DNA of 9,026 bases from Acidimicrobiaceae bacterium (GCA_002727895.1 PBUO01000080.1:11427-20452), one strand, 5' to 3'; positions 1 to 6,738 are shown, numbered from the stretch's first letter. Program-made: numbers and translations. Notes: generated from the letters alone by a model not told the origin.

Positions 1-189
1 CGCGGTGACTCCCGGTCGACCGGCGGCGTGGTTACGGGCGTTACCGCTGAACACCACCACCGCCCCGCAGTCGGGACGACCCGCCCAGCGGGTGACCTCG
101 TCGACCGGCAGCGGTTCCTCGGTCAGCCCCAGCCAGGTGTCGGCGTAAGGGTCCACATCCATCGGGCGCATCGTATGGCGGGTCGTCAC
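1..189 (-). CDS. moaE: Molybdopterin synthase catalytic (large) subunit MoaE, N-terminal part, cut by window edge
   Basis: MoaE joins with MoaD to insert sulfur into cyclic pyranopterin monophosphate and make molybdopterin, a cytoplasmic step of molybdenum cofactor synthesis. Only the first ~60 residues are inside the window and the gene runs off the left edge. The visible protein has the family's N-terminal pattern: an LTEEPLPVDEV segment, then GAVVVFSGNARNHAAG, which matches the conserved GAvv-F-G-vR-h--G block ahead of the LEYEAY region of the family. The most likely start is GTG at 189-187, giving a 4-bp GTGA overlap with the stop of the upstream SDR gene and implying translational coupling. 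In-frame ATG codons at 171-169 and 162-160 are alternatives but have no clear ribosome binding site. No other molybdenum cofactor gene is in view. Family assignment is fairly secure from the motif; the start is less so. Confidence 0.8.
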   Translation of the reverse strand, partial: MTTRHTMRPMDVDPYADTWLGLTEEPLPVDEVTRWAGRPDCGAVVVFSGNARNHAAGRPGVTA

Positions 190-1277
190 CCCCGACGGGT
201 CGACCGCCGGGCCAACCGGACGACGAGCCACAGCAGCCCGACGAGGACCAGGCCGGACGCGGCCAAAGACAGCTGCTGGCGGGTCCGGGCGTCCATGGTG
301 TCGAGCACGCCCGGCTCGTGTCCGGCCACGTAGGCCTCCTCGTTGGTGTGGGTGGGCTCCCACCCCAGGTCGCGCAGGCGGTCGTTGGCCACCACCCAGG
401 GGTGCACCGAATAGGGATACACGCCGGGCGGGGCGGGCGACAGCCCGGTCGACCACAGGAGCCGACCCACCACCGGGGCCAGGCGGCCCGGCAGCCGCAG
501 CCGCGGACCGGGGCCACCCAGCTCGGCCATGACGTCCACCCCGATCCATCCGTCGGGGGCCACGTTGAGCGGTCCGTGGTAGCGGGCCTGCACCGCGCAG
601 GCCACGGCATCGGCCAGGTCGTCCGAGTGGAGGAACTGGCCCAGCGGCTCGCCCTCGTCGCTCCTGACGGACGCCGCGGCCCCCACCACGCTGGCCAGGC
701 CGCCGGGCCGCTCCTCGGCCACGGTCACCGCGGGTCGCAGCACGGTCAGCACACGGGCGGGATCCCCCGCATCCCCATCCCCAGCCACCCCGTTTCCAGA
801 CGCCCCATCCCCAGATACCCAGGCCGCGGCCATCTCCTCCATGCGGGCGCGGTGCACGGCGAACAAGAAGTCGGGGCACGGGCGGACCGGGGCGTCCTCG
901 GTGAGCGGTACCGGGTTGTCGGGCCACGCCCCATACACCATTGCCGACGAGCGGATCACCAGGTGCCGAACTCCCACCGAGTCGGCCGCCGACAGCAGGC
1001 GCTCGACCACGGCCAGGCGGTCGTGGCCGGTATCGGTGCCCACGTCGCCCGCCGTGACTCCGGCGGCCATGTGCACCACCACGTCGGCCCCTTCCAGCTC
1101 GGCCCGCAGGTCGGCCACCGCCAGATCGACCACCCGCAGGACCACCCCGGGGGCCGGGATCACGCCGGGCCGCCGGTCCAGACCGACCACCTCGTGGCCC
1201 AGCTCGGCCAGACGGGCGCACGTCCGCCGCCCCACCGCACCGGCCGAGCCGGTGACGACGACCCGGCTCACGGGCAT
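186..1277 (-). CDS. NAD(P)-binding SDR / NAD-dependent epimerase-like protein with C-terminal membrane anchor
   Basis: A 363-residue extended SDR-like protein of unknown substrate. Residues 4-16 carry the Rossmann nucleotide-binding motif (VVVTGSAGAVG, GxxGxxG form), D34 at the end of beta-2 suggests NAD preference, residues 63-73 give DVVVHMAAGV, and 106-116 give LVIRSSAMVYG. The usual catalytic YxxxK is replaced by F139 and R143, so ordinary epimerase chemistry is doubtful. Residues about 154-173 form a Gly/Asp-rich linker not expected in the fold. Residues 340-355 are strongly hydrophobic and followed by a basic RLARRSTRRG tail, so the protein is probably tail-anchored with its enzyme domain in the cytoplasm. 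The ATG at 1277-1275 was chosen because GGGGAG lies four bases upstream and the Rossmann strand begins at once; the open frame continues to 1475 but that part resembles no protein. It overlaps moaE by 4 bp and is divergent from the gene at 1345. Confidence 0.85.
   Translation of the reverse strand: MPVSRVVVTGSAGAVGRRTCARLAELGHEVVGLDRRPGVIPAPGVVLRVVDLAVADLRAELEGADVVVHMAAGVTAGDVGTDTGHDRLAVVERLLSAADSVGVRHLVIRSSAMVYGAWPDNPVPLTEDAPVRPCPDFLFAVHRARMEEMAAAWVSGDGASGNGVAGDGDAGDPARVLTVLRPAVTVAEERPGGLASVVGAAASVRSDEGEPLGQFLHSDDLADAVACAVQARYHGPLNVAPDGWIGVDVMAELGGPGPRLRLPGRLAPVVGRLLWSTGLSPAPPGVYPYSVHPWVVANDRLRDLGWEPTHTNEEAYVAGHEPGVLDTMDARTRQQLSLAASGLVLVGLLWLVVRLARRSTRRG
773..814 (-). repeat. Short in-frame direct repeat inside the SDR gene
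   Basis: The 12-mer CCCCATCCCCAG (plus strand) occurs at 773-784 and again at 803-814, exactly 30 bp (10 codons) apart, within a Gly/Asp-rich linker at about residues 154-173 of the SDR protein. The in-frame spacing suggests local slippage or duplication expanded the linker. Confidence 0.6.
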
Positions 1278-1332
1278 GCTCTCCCCGGATGGGGGGACCC
1301 GGGGCGCAGGGAACGGGCGACAGACATGCCCA

Positions 1333-1345
1333 TAGAGTGCCCTCG
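1333..1345 (+). promoter_or_regulatory. Putative leaderless promoter of the DUF2342 gene
   Basis: TAGAGT at 1333-1338 fits the actinobacterial -10 consensus TANNNT and is followed by six bases and then the GTG start at 1345, so transcription would begin at or next to the start codon. No Shine-Dalgarno sequence precedes the GTG, which fits leaderless translation. No good -35 hexamer is seen 17-18 bp upstream (GGAACG region). The surE gene shows the same layout. Confidence 0.45.
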
Positions 1346-2622
1346 TGAGCCCCGACGATCCAAGGGAACCTGGTGCTGAGGGCGGCTCGCCCGGGGACGA
1401 TGACCCGTTCCAACAGATGATGGGCGCCCTGGGAAAGCTCTTCGGCGGCGCCGGCCTCCCGGGCCTGCCTGGCACCCCGGGGATGGGCCTCCCCGGCTTC
1501 GGCGCCTCAGGCGGCCAAGGCGACCCGGCCCGTCAGATCGCCATGGCCACGGCCTCCGAAGGGGTTAGCGAACCCAACGTCGACCCGGTCGTGCGCATGG
1601 AGTACGAGGCCCTCGTCCGGGTCGCCGAGCTCCAGGTGGCCGACCGCACCGGCCTGACCGTGGCCCGCACCGGGCGCCTCGAGGTCCAGCCGGTCACCCG
1701 CACCGTGTGGGCGTCGAAGTCGGTCGACGCCTACCGGCCCTACCTGTCACAGATGGCCCGCCTGCCTACCGATGGCCTCCCGGACGACCCGTCCCTCTCG
1801 TGGATGTCCGGGCTCCTGGCCTCGATGGCCCCCATGCTGGCCGCCGTCACCACCGGCACCATGGTGGGGCGGCTCGCCCAGCGCAGCCTCGGCTCCTACG
1901 ACCTCCCCATCCCCCGCCCCGTCGACGGTCCGGACGCCGACACCCTCCTGGTGGTCGCCCCCAACGTGGACGCCTTCAGCGCCGACTGGAGCCTTCCCAC
2001 CGAGGACCTCCGGCTGTGGATCTGCCTCCACGAGGTCGCCCACCATGCCGTGCTCGGCGTCGCACACCTCCGTGACGCCATGGGCGAACTGCTGGCCCGC
2101 CACGCCGGCGCCTTCCGCAACGACCCAGCCGACCTGGGCGACCTGTTCGACGACGCTGGTCTGGACCCGGAAGCCCTGGGCGACCCGGAATCGGCCGCCG
2201 AGGCGCTGGCCGGCCTGCAACAAGCCCTAGAACCCGACGCCGTCCTCGACGCAGTGCGCTCCCCTGAGCAGGAGGCGCTGCTCCCCCGGCTGGAGGCCCT
2301 GGTGGCTGTCGTCGTCGGCGTGGTCGACCACGTCATGGACGAGGTCGGATCCGGGCTCATCGGCTCGTACCGGCAGGTCACCGAGGCCCTGCGCCGGCGC
2401 CGAGTGACCACCTCGGAAGCCGACCGGTTCGTGGAGAAAGTCCTCGGCATCGACCTCACCCCGACCCAGGTGGACCGCGGCGCCGCCTTCGTGACTGGCG
2501 TGGTCGAGCGCGAGGGGGGCGACGGCCTGGCCCGACTGTGGACGGGCCCCGAGGCACTCCCCACCCCGGCCGAGGTCGACGCCCCCGGCCTGTGGCTGGC
2601 CCGCCTCGACCTCGAGGACTGA
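1345..2622 (+). CDS. Putative zinc-dependent metalloprotease-fold protein, DUF2342 family
   Basis: A 425-residue member of the actinobacterial DUF2342 family, annotated in databases as putative zinc-dependent hydrolase or F420-biosynthesis-associated protein; its true substrate is unknown to me. The HExxH zinc motif is present as HEVAHH at residues 229-234. Before it comes a hydrophobic stretch (156-176, GLLASMAPMLAAV...) and a SLGSYDLPIPRP segment typical of the family. The C-terminal end (391-420) has the conserved GGDGLARLW...LPT...E...P..WLAR pattern. Residues 26-56 are rich in Gly, Pro, Leu and Met (for example GLPGLPGTPGMGLPGFG), probably disordered. No signal peptide is seen, so a cytoplasmic location is likely. 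The GTG at 1345 is taken as start because it sits just downstream of a -10-like box and encodes a plausible N-terminus; the next candidate is an ATG at 1417. The gene is divergent from the SDR gene and convergent with the MFS gene. No F420 gene is nearby. Confidence 0.85.
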   Translation: MSPDDPREPGAEGGSPGDDDPFQQMMGALGKLFGGAGLPGLPGTPGMGLPGFGASGGQGDPARQIAMATASEGVSEPNVDPVVRMEYEALVRVAELQVADRTGLTVARTGRLEVQPVTRTVWASKSVDAYRPYLSQMARLPTDGLPDDPSLSWMSGLLASMAPMLAAVTTGTMVGRLAQRSLGSYDLPIPRPVDGPDADTLLVVAPNVDAFSADWSLPTEDLRLWICLHEVAHHAVLGVAHLRDAMGELLARHAGAFRNDPADLGDLFDDAGLDPEALGDPESAAEALAGLQQALEPDAVLDAVRSPEQEALLPRLEALVAVVVGVVDHVMDEVGSGLIGSYRQVTEALRRRRVTTSEADRFVEKVLGIDLTPTQVDRGAAFVTGVVEREGGDGLARLWTGPEALPTPAEVDAPGLWLARLDLED

Positions 2623-2660
2623 ACCCGGCCCCGACCCCCAGAGGCTCAGTCCTCCAGGTC
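2608..2660. terminator. Shared inverted repeat at the convergent gene ends, candidate bidirectional terminator
   Basis: Positions 2608-2622 (GACCTCGAGGACTGA) pair with 2646-2660 over 15 positions with a single mismatch (2613/2655). The 23-base spacer is the whole intergenic gap. Each arm contains the last codons and the TGA stop of one of the two converging genes, and both proteins end in DLED. There is no T tract on either side. A terminator role is inferred from position and symmetry; actinobacterial terminators often lack U tracts. Confidence 0.5.
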
Positions 2661-3989
2661 CTCCCGACGCCAGAAGCCGAGCTGCCCGTCGGGACGCTGG
2701 GGCTCGGTCGGCGGGATGATCCGAGGCGCTGGCGGCGAGGCCAGCCCAAACCACGTCAGGGCCACCGTGAAGCTGCCGGCGATCACCACGTAGCCCACCT
2801 CCACCGACAGGGGCAGGAATACGGCCAGGAAGCCACCCACCGCCCACGCCAGCTGGAACCGCCCCTCGAAGCGGGCGAACGACCGCCCGTGGTTGGCACC
2901 CGGGGCGTCCCGCTGGACCAGCGAGTCGAAGGCCAACTTGGCCGTCCCGCTGCACGTGGCCACTACAGCACCGATCACAACCGCACCGGGCAGGCCCCCC
3001 AGCCACACCGCCCCGCAGCTCAGCGCCGCGCCCACGAAGAGCACGCCGCGGATGATCCGCTCCTCCTGGCGCCACCGCCGCAGCCGCGGCGAGAACTGGG
3101 CGGCCATGAAGGCCCCGACCCCCACCGCACCCAGCACCAGGCCGAAGTGCCACGCTGGCGCGGCGGCCCCGGCCAGCTCGGAGGCCTCGCGGACCACCCC
3201 GGTGCCCGCTCCGGCGGCCCGGCCGGACACGTCGATCGACACACCCTCCCCACTGCCCCGGAACTCGAAGGCCAGTAGGAACGACGTGAACCCGACCACG
3301 GCCCGCAGCAGCCCCACGGCAAACGAGGCGGTGAGGATCCCTCGTTGGCGCAGTTCGGCACGTTCTCCGGCCGTGGCCGGCGTCGGCGCCACCAGCACCT
3401 TGGGCACCTGCACGGCGGCCACCAGGGCCAGGCCGTAGCCGACCACCGCCACCACAGCCGGCGACGACGTGCTGACCATCAGGGCGATCCCACCGATCCC
3501 CGCTCCCATCATGGAGAACAGGGCGCTCACCATGGCCAACTTGGCGTTGGCCTCGACCAGCTCCAGCTCGTTCCGGACCAGCGACGGGACCACGGCGCTC
3601 TTGGCGATCGAATAGGTCTTCTGCATGACCAGCAGCCCGAAGGCCAGGGGGAACAGAAGCAAGCCGTCGAGGTGCTCGATCATCTGCCAAGCGATGAGCA
3701 GTCGGGCCACGATCGTGGTGACAATCATCCCCCGGCGCCCACCGCGGATCCGGTCGACCAGCGGGCCGAGCAAAGGGGTGACCACGGCGAACGGCGCGAT
3801 GGTCAGGATCAGATAGAGGGCGACCCGCCATCGGGCCGCGTCGGGGTCGATCGAGAAGAAGATCGACCCGGCGAGAGCGACCGCCAGCATGGCGTCTGAC
3901 ATGGCGCCCAGACCGTGTGTACGGCCAAAGCGAAGGAAAGGCGTGTCAGGTGGCCGCGGCAGGATCCGGGGACCCTCTCCCGAACTCAT
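2646..3989 (-). CDS. Major facilitator superfamily-type membrane transporter
   Basis: A 447-residue integral membrane protein with about twelve hydrophobic segments (roughly residues 30-47, 56-76, 87-105, 108-123, 150-172, 178-198, 217-240, 281-299, 312-330, 334-352, 378-396 and 398-416). The loop after the second segment carries an MFS motif-A-like sequence, LGPLVDRIRGGRRGM (74-88). The substrate cannot be read from the sequence. A long loop of about 38 residues, Gly/Ser-rich and predicted extracellular, lies between segments 7 and 8. The ATG at 3989 is the only start upstream of the first helix that stays clear of the regulator gene; its ribosome site is weak. The gene begins 31 bases after the regulator stop on the same strand, so it is likely the last gene of the surE-kinase-regulator operon. 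That association hints at phosphate or envelope stress, but that is inference. It ends DLED within the inverted repeat shared with its convergent neighbour. Confidence 0.85.
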   Translation of the reverse strand: MSSGEGPRILPRPPDTPFLRFGRTHGLGAMSDAMLAVALAGSIFFSIDPDAARWRVALYLILTIAPFAVVTPLLGPLVDRIRGGRRGMIVTTIVARLLIAWQMIEHLDGLLLFPLAFGLLVMQKTYSIAKSAVVPSLVRNELELVEANAKLAMVSALFSMMGAGIGGIALMVSTSSPAVVAVVGYGLALVAAVQVPKVLVAPTPATAGERAELRQRGILTASFAVGLLRAVVGFTSFLLAFEFRGSGEGVSIDVSGRAAGAGTGVVREASELAGAAAPAWHFGLVLGAVGVGAFMAAQFSPRLRRWRQEERIIRGVLFVGAALSCGAVWLGGLPGAVVIGAVVATCSGTAKLAFDSLVQRDAPGANHGRSFARFEGRFQLAWAVGGFLAVFLPLSVEVGYVVIAGSFTVALTWFGLASPPAPRIIPPTEPQRPDGQLGFWRREDLED

Positions 3990-4020
3990 CGGGCAACCCG
4001 CCTCGGGTGGGCCGGCGCCT

Positions 4021-4734
4021 TCACGGGACTTTGACCCGGTAGCCGACGCCCCGGACGGTAACCACCAGCGTCGGGTTCCGCGGATCGGCCTCCACCTTGG
4101 CCCGGATCCGCTTCACGTGAACGTCCAGCGTCTTGGAGTCGCCCACGTAGTCATTCCCCCAGATCCGATCGATGAGGACGTCGCGGGTCAGGACCTGGCC
4201 GGCATTCTCCATCAGTAGGGCCAGGAGTTCGAACTCGCGCAACGGCATGGCCACCACCTCGCCCCGCACGGTGACCTCGTGCCTACCGCGGTCCACCACC
4301 ACGTCGCCGACCTCGACGGCATGCCTCTCGGCTACCCCGTCACTCTCCGGTACCGCAGCAGACGCGCCGTCAGCCCGTCGCAGGACGGCCCGCATCCGGG
4401 CCACAAGTTCGCGCAGCCGATAGGGCTTTGTGACGTAGTCGTCGGCACCGACCTCGAGGCCGACCACCGTGTCGAGTTCCTCGCTCCGGGCCGTGACCAT
4501 GATGACCGGAACCGACGACCGGGTCCGGATCTCCCGGCACACATCGATCCCCGATAGTCGCGGCAGCATTACGTCGAGGAGAACTAGGTCGTGGCCACCC
4601 CGATCAAAGGCCTCTAGGGCCGTCGTCCCGTCGACCGCCACCTCGACCTCGAAGCCCTCGCGAGCCAGGCCCACTTGAAGCGCGTCGGCAAACGACACCT
4701 CGTCCTCGACGACGAGGACCCGAACCGCGGTCAC
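4021..4734 (-). CDS. regX3: OmpR/PhoB-family response regulator, RegX3-like
   Basis: A 237-residue two-domain response regulator. The receiver domain (about 4-120) has the acidic pair E10/D11, the phospho-acceptor D54 in LVLLDVMLP, T81, Y100 and K103. The winged-helix DNA-binding domain (about 140-235) has MPLREFELLALLM, the recognition helix around SKTLDVHVKRIRAKVE (200-215) and the C-terminal hairpin TVRGVGYRV. These match RegX3/PhoP regulators of phosphate starvation in actinobacteria, and length is normal. The start is GTG at 4734-4732: it overlaps the kinase stop by 4 bp (GTGA) and GGGGAG at 4748-4743 lies eight bases upstream. Its likely target is the PHO box upstream of the transporter gene at 8643, since PhoB-family regulators bind tandem 11-bp repeats of this type. 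The symbol is by resemblance and context; another OmpR-family function is possible. Confidence 0.85.
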   Translation of the reverse strand: MTAVRVLVVEDEVSFADALQVGLAREGFEVEVAVDGTTALEAFDRGGHDLVLLDVMLPRLSGIDVCREIRTRSSVPVIMVTARSEELDTVVGLEVGADDYVTKPYRLRELVARMRAVLRRADGASAAVPESDGVAERHAVEVGDVVVDRGRHEVTVRGEVVAMPLREFELLALLMENAGQVLTRDVLIDRIWGNDYVGDSKTLDVHVKRIRAKVEADPRNPTLVVTVRGVGYRVKVP

Positions 4735-5798
4735 GGGGCAAACTCCCCGATTCCAACCGCCGGCGTTCCGGCCCCGAATGGGAGTCGCACCGTCACCGTG
4801 GTGCCCCCTCCCTCCCGGGACTCCAGGTCCACCGTGCCGCCGTGCCCCTGGACGACGTTGCGGACGATGGAGAGGCCTAGGCCCGACCCGCCGGTGTCGC
4901 GATTCCGTGCCCGGTCTACGCGATAGAAGCGTTCGAACACCCGGTCATGGTCGCCGGCCGGGATGCCCACCCCGTCGTCGGACACACGGACCAATGCACG
5001 GCCATTGGCTTCCGACACGTGCACCTGCACCAACCCACCCTCGTCCGAGTACTTGACCCCGTTCTCGACCAGGTTCCGGACCAGGCTCACCAGTTGGGTG
5101 CGGACGCCGTCAACCCTCAGGTCGGATGTGGGCAAGTCGGCCTCGACAGCTACGCCGAGGCGCTGGGCCATCGGCTCGACCCGGTCGACCACCTCAGAAG
5201 CCAAAGTGACCAGGTCAACCGATGAACTGGCACCAGAGTCCTCCTCAATGGCCCGGAGGTCCAACAGGTCCTCCACTAGGTCGGACACCCGCCGGGCCTC
5301 GGTCCCGATCCGTCCGCTGAGCCGTTCAACCACCTCGGGGTCCCGTTCGCCTTCGAGGGCCTCTGCTAGGAGGCTGATGGCCCCCATCGGGGTCTTGAGT
5401 TCGTGACTGACGTTAGCCACGAAATCTCGGCGAACTACCTCGACCCGGAGCCGTTCGGTGACATCCTCGAAGAGCGCCACCGCTCCCGATGACCCTCCGG
5501 TGGCCGCGGTCACGGCCGCCACGGGTCGGACGGAAACCTCAAAGACCCGAGGCTCGTGACCCGGGACCCGAACCTGTTCGCGAGTCGGCCCGGCACCCGG
5601 ACGGACTGCGTCAGCCAGACGTTCGGCGATCCGGCGTCCCAGGACCCCGTCCTCCCAAGAGTCGACGAGGGCATCAGCGGCTGCGTTGCGGCGGACCATC
5701 CGACCAGAGACGTCGGCCAGCACGATGCCGGTCGGCAGCAGGTCGAGCGCCTCGGCACTCGTCGGACCGTGGGATGCAATCTGCTGCGGAGCCGACAT
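4731..5798 (-). CDS. senX3: SenX3-like sensor histidine kinase, PAS-HisKA-HATPase, no membrane segments
   Basis: A histidine kinase of 355 residues from the ATG at 5798. A PAS-like domain (about 12-115, starting SAEALDLLPTGIVLAD) is followed by the dimerisation domain with phospho-accepting H132 in FVANVSHELKTP. The ATP-binding domain has the N box (RNLVENGVKYS, N242/N246), G1 (DDGVGIP, 275-279), the F box (RVFERFYRVD) and G2 (GGSGLGLS, 303-310). This order matches SenX3/PhoR, but the two N-terminal transmembrane helices usual for SenX3 are absent in every start option. The start is uncertain: GTG at 5864 follows the surE stop by 5 bases and has a weak GGGAAG upstream, and GTG at 5900 overlaps surE; the extra residues are Arg-rich with rare codons, so I prefer ATG 5798 although it lacks a clear ribosome site. 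It is translationally coupled to the regulator by a GTGA overlap. Confidence 0.8.
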   Translation of the reverse strand: MSAPQQIASHGPTSAEALDLLPTGIVLADVSGRMVRRNAAADALVDSWEDGVLGRRIAERLADAVRPGAGPTREQVRVPGHEPRVFEVSVRPVAAVTAATGGSSGAVALFEDVTERLRVEVVRRDFVANVSHELKTPMGAISLLAEALEGERDPEVVERLSGRIGTEARRVSDLVEDLLDLRAIEEDSGASSSVDLVTLASEVVDRVEPMAQRLGVAVEADLPTSDLRVDGVRTQLVSLVRNLVENGVKYSDEGGLVQVHVSEANGRALVRVSDDGVGIPAGDHDRVFERFYRVDRARNRDTGGSGLGLSIVRNVVQGHGGTVDLESREGGGTTVTVRLPFGAGTPAVGIGEFAP

Positions 5799-5869
5799 GC
5801 GAGCCGCAACGCCATGGCCGGCGGGTCGCCTCGACCCACGTCGTCGACCCCGGACAATCCCCACGGCGG

Positions 5870-6679
5870 TCAGTCTTCCCGCCCGAGGGCCCGACCCCAC
5901 TCATCGACGGGGAGCACCAGGCCAGAGTCACCGGTGGCCGCCAGCGCGGTGACCGTCGCCCAGCCGGCCCGCACGAGAGCCGTATCGGAGTCCTCCGGCA
6001 TCGGTTCGTGGTTGTCGACGAGGTCAAGGTCCAGACCCGTGTCATCCCGGCCCGTGATGACCGTACGCACGCCGCCGATTGGGGCCAACGACGCCGTCCG
6101 GACGCCACGGAGGTCGGTCAACGGAACATCGGGTGCGTTCACATTAAGCACCGTTCCGGCCCGGGCGGCGACTAGCCATGGCAGGACGGTTTGGGCCACC
6201 GTCGCCGCGGTCTCCCAGTGGACGAAGCCCGGAGCTCCGACAGCACCCGTCCCGCCGGTGACCGCCACATCCGCGCTGACTGCCATGCCCGACCACCCGA
6301 AGTGCGTTCCAGCTAGCACCGCTCCGATAGTGCCCGAGAACAGGGTGGAACGTCCCGTATTGGGCCCCCGGTTGATACCTGCCACCACCATCTCCGGGGG
6401 CGGCCCAAAGCCCCCCAGATCGGCCAACATGGAAATCAGTGCCGGCGGGGCCCCCACCGAGAATCCCGTGGCTGCCTCGCCGTCGAGACCGGGGACGTCG
6501 ATCCGCGACACCGGCACCCGGTCGGGGTCGTCAAGGGGTCCGAGGCATGCCGAAGCACCACTCCAGTCAGCCGAGGGGGCGGCCACCACCGGCAGAAGGC
6601 CGGCGTCGGCCACCGAAGCAGCGAGGGCGTGAAGCCCGGGCGAGGAGATTCCGTCGTCGTTGGTGACCAGCACGCGCAC
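5870..6679 (-). CDS. surE: SurE, 5'/3'-nucleotidase (survival protein E)
   Basis: SurE is a metal-dependent phosphatase that removes phosphate from nucleoside 5'- and 3'-monophosphates, and in some species from short polyphosphate. The 269-residue protein starts with MRVLVTNDDGISSPGL, giving metal ligands D8 and D9. S40 in DWSGAS and N103 in VVAGINRGPN complete the expected metal site. LFSGTIGAV (113-121), AVSAD, LNVNAP (178-183) and a C-terminal DSDTALVRAGWATVTAL are further family blocks. The usual GTPxD motif reads GAPPAL here, a mild deviation. Length is normal for the family. The start is GTG at 6679-6677, which directly precedes the metal-binding strand and has a -10-like box seven bases upstream. 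It leads the cluster with the phosphate-type two-component genes, which suggests a phosphate-scavenging role; this link is inference. Confidence 0.9.
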   Translation of the reverse strand: MRVLVTNDDGISSPGLHALAASVADAGLLPVVAAPSADWSGASACLGPLDDPDRVPVSRIDVPGLDGEAATGFSVGAPPALISMLADLGGFGPPPEMVVAGINRGPNTGRSTLFSGTIGAVLAGTHFGWSGMAVSADVAVTGGTGAVGAPGFVHWETAATVAQTVLPWLVAARAGTVLNVNAPDVPLTDLRGVRTASLAPIGGVRTVITGRDDTGLDLDLVDNHEPMPEDSDTALVRAGWATVTALAATGDSGLVLPVDEWGRALGRED

Positions 6680-6691
6680 GGGCCGACCCTA
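6677..6691 (-). promoter_or_regulatory. Putative leaderless promoter of the surE-kinase-regulator-MFS operon
   Basis: On the minus strand TAGGGT (6691-6686) fits TANNNT. It is followed by exactly six bases and then the surE GTG at 6679, so the transcript would start at the start codon. No Shine-Dalgarno sequence is present, and no good -35 hexamer is visible. The geometry equals that of the DUF2342 gene promoter. No PHO box is seen here. Confidence 0.45.
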
Positions 6692-6714
6692 GGGGCCCGC
6701 AGTGCCCGACCCGC

Positions 6715-6738
6715 CCTGACCGCCCCATAGCGGTCAGG
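6715..6738. terminator. Hairpin overlapping the phoU stop, candidate terminator between the two phosphate operons
   Basis: Positions 6715-6723 (CCTGACCGC) pair perfectly with 6730-6738 around the six-base loop CCCATA. The phoU TGA lies in one arm. It sits between phoU and the surE promoter, where the nptA-phoU transcript should end. There is no T tract after it in the phoU direction, so termination is a positional inference. Confidence 0.5.

Noticed and set aside
1283..1296. Small CCCC/GGGG hairpin covering the SDR ribosome binding site
   Set aside because: A four- to five-pair G/C stem is expected by chance in such GC-rich DNA.
318..1379. Long plus-strand open frame antisense to the SDR gene
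   Set aside because: Its translation is rich in His, Arg, Gly and Pro with no domain, and it is explained by high GC3 in the real minus-strand gene.
1278..1475. N-terminal extension of the SDR protein
   Set aside because: It would overlap the divergent gene, has no domain similarity, and the ATG at 1277 has a good ribosome site and directly precedes the Rossmann strand.
2227..3831. Long minus-strand open frame across the convergent junction
   Set aside because: It overlaps the DUF2342 gene and runs out of frame with the MFS gene; its Arg/Gly/Pro-rich translation lacks membrane segments or motifs.
4110..4124. TTCACGTGAA palindrome resembling PHO-box half sites
   Set aside because: It lies inside the conserved DNA-binding helix codons of the response regulator and has no 11-bp tandem repeat.
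5556..6632. Long plus-strand open frame antisense to surE and the kinase
   Set aside because: Low-complexity Pro/Ser/Arg/Thr composition and overlap with two genes that have clear motifs show it to be a shadow.
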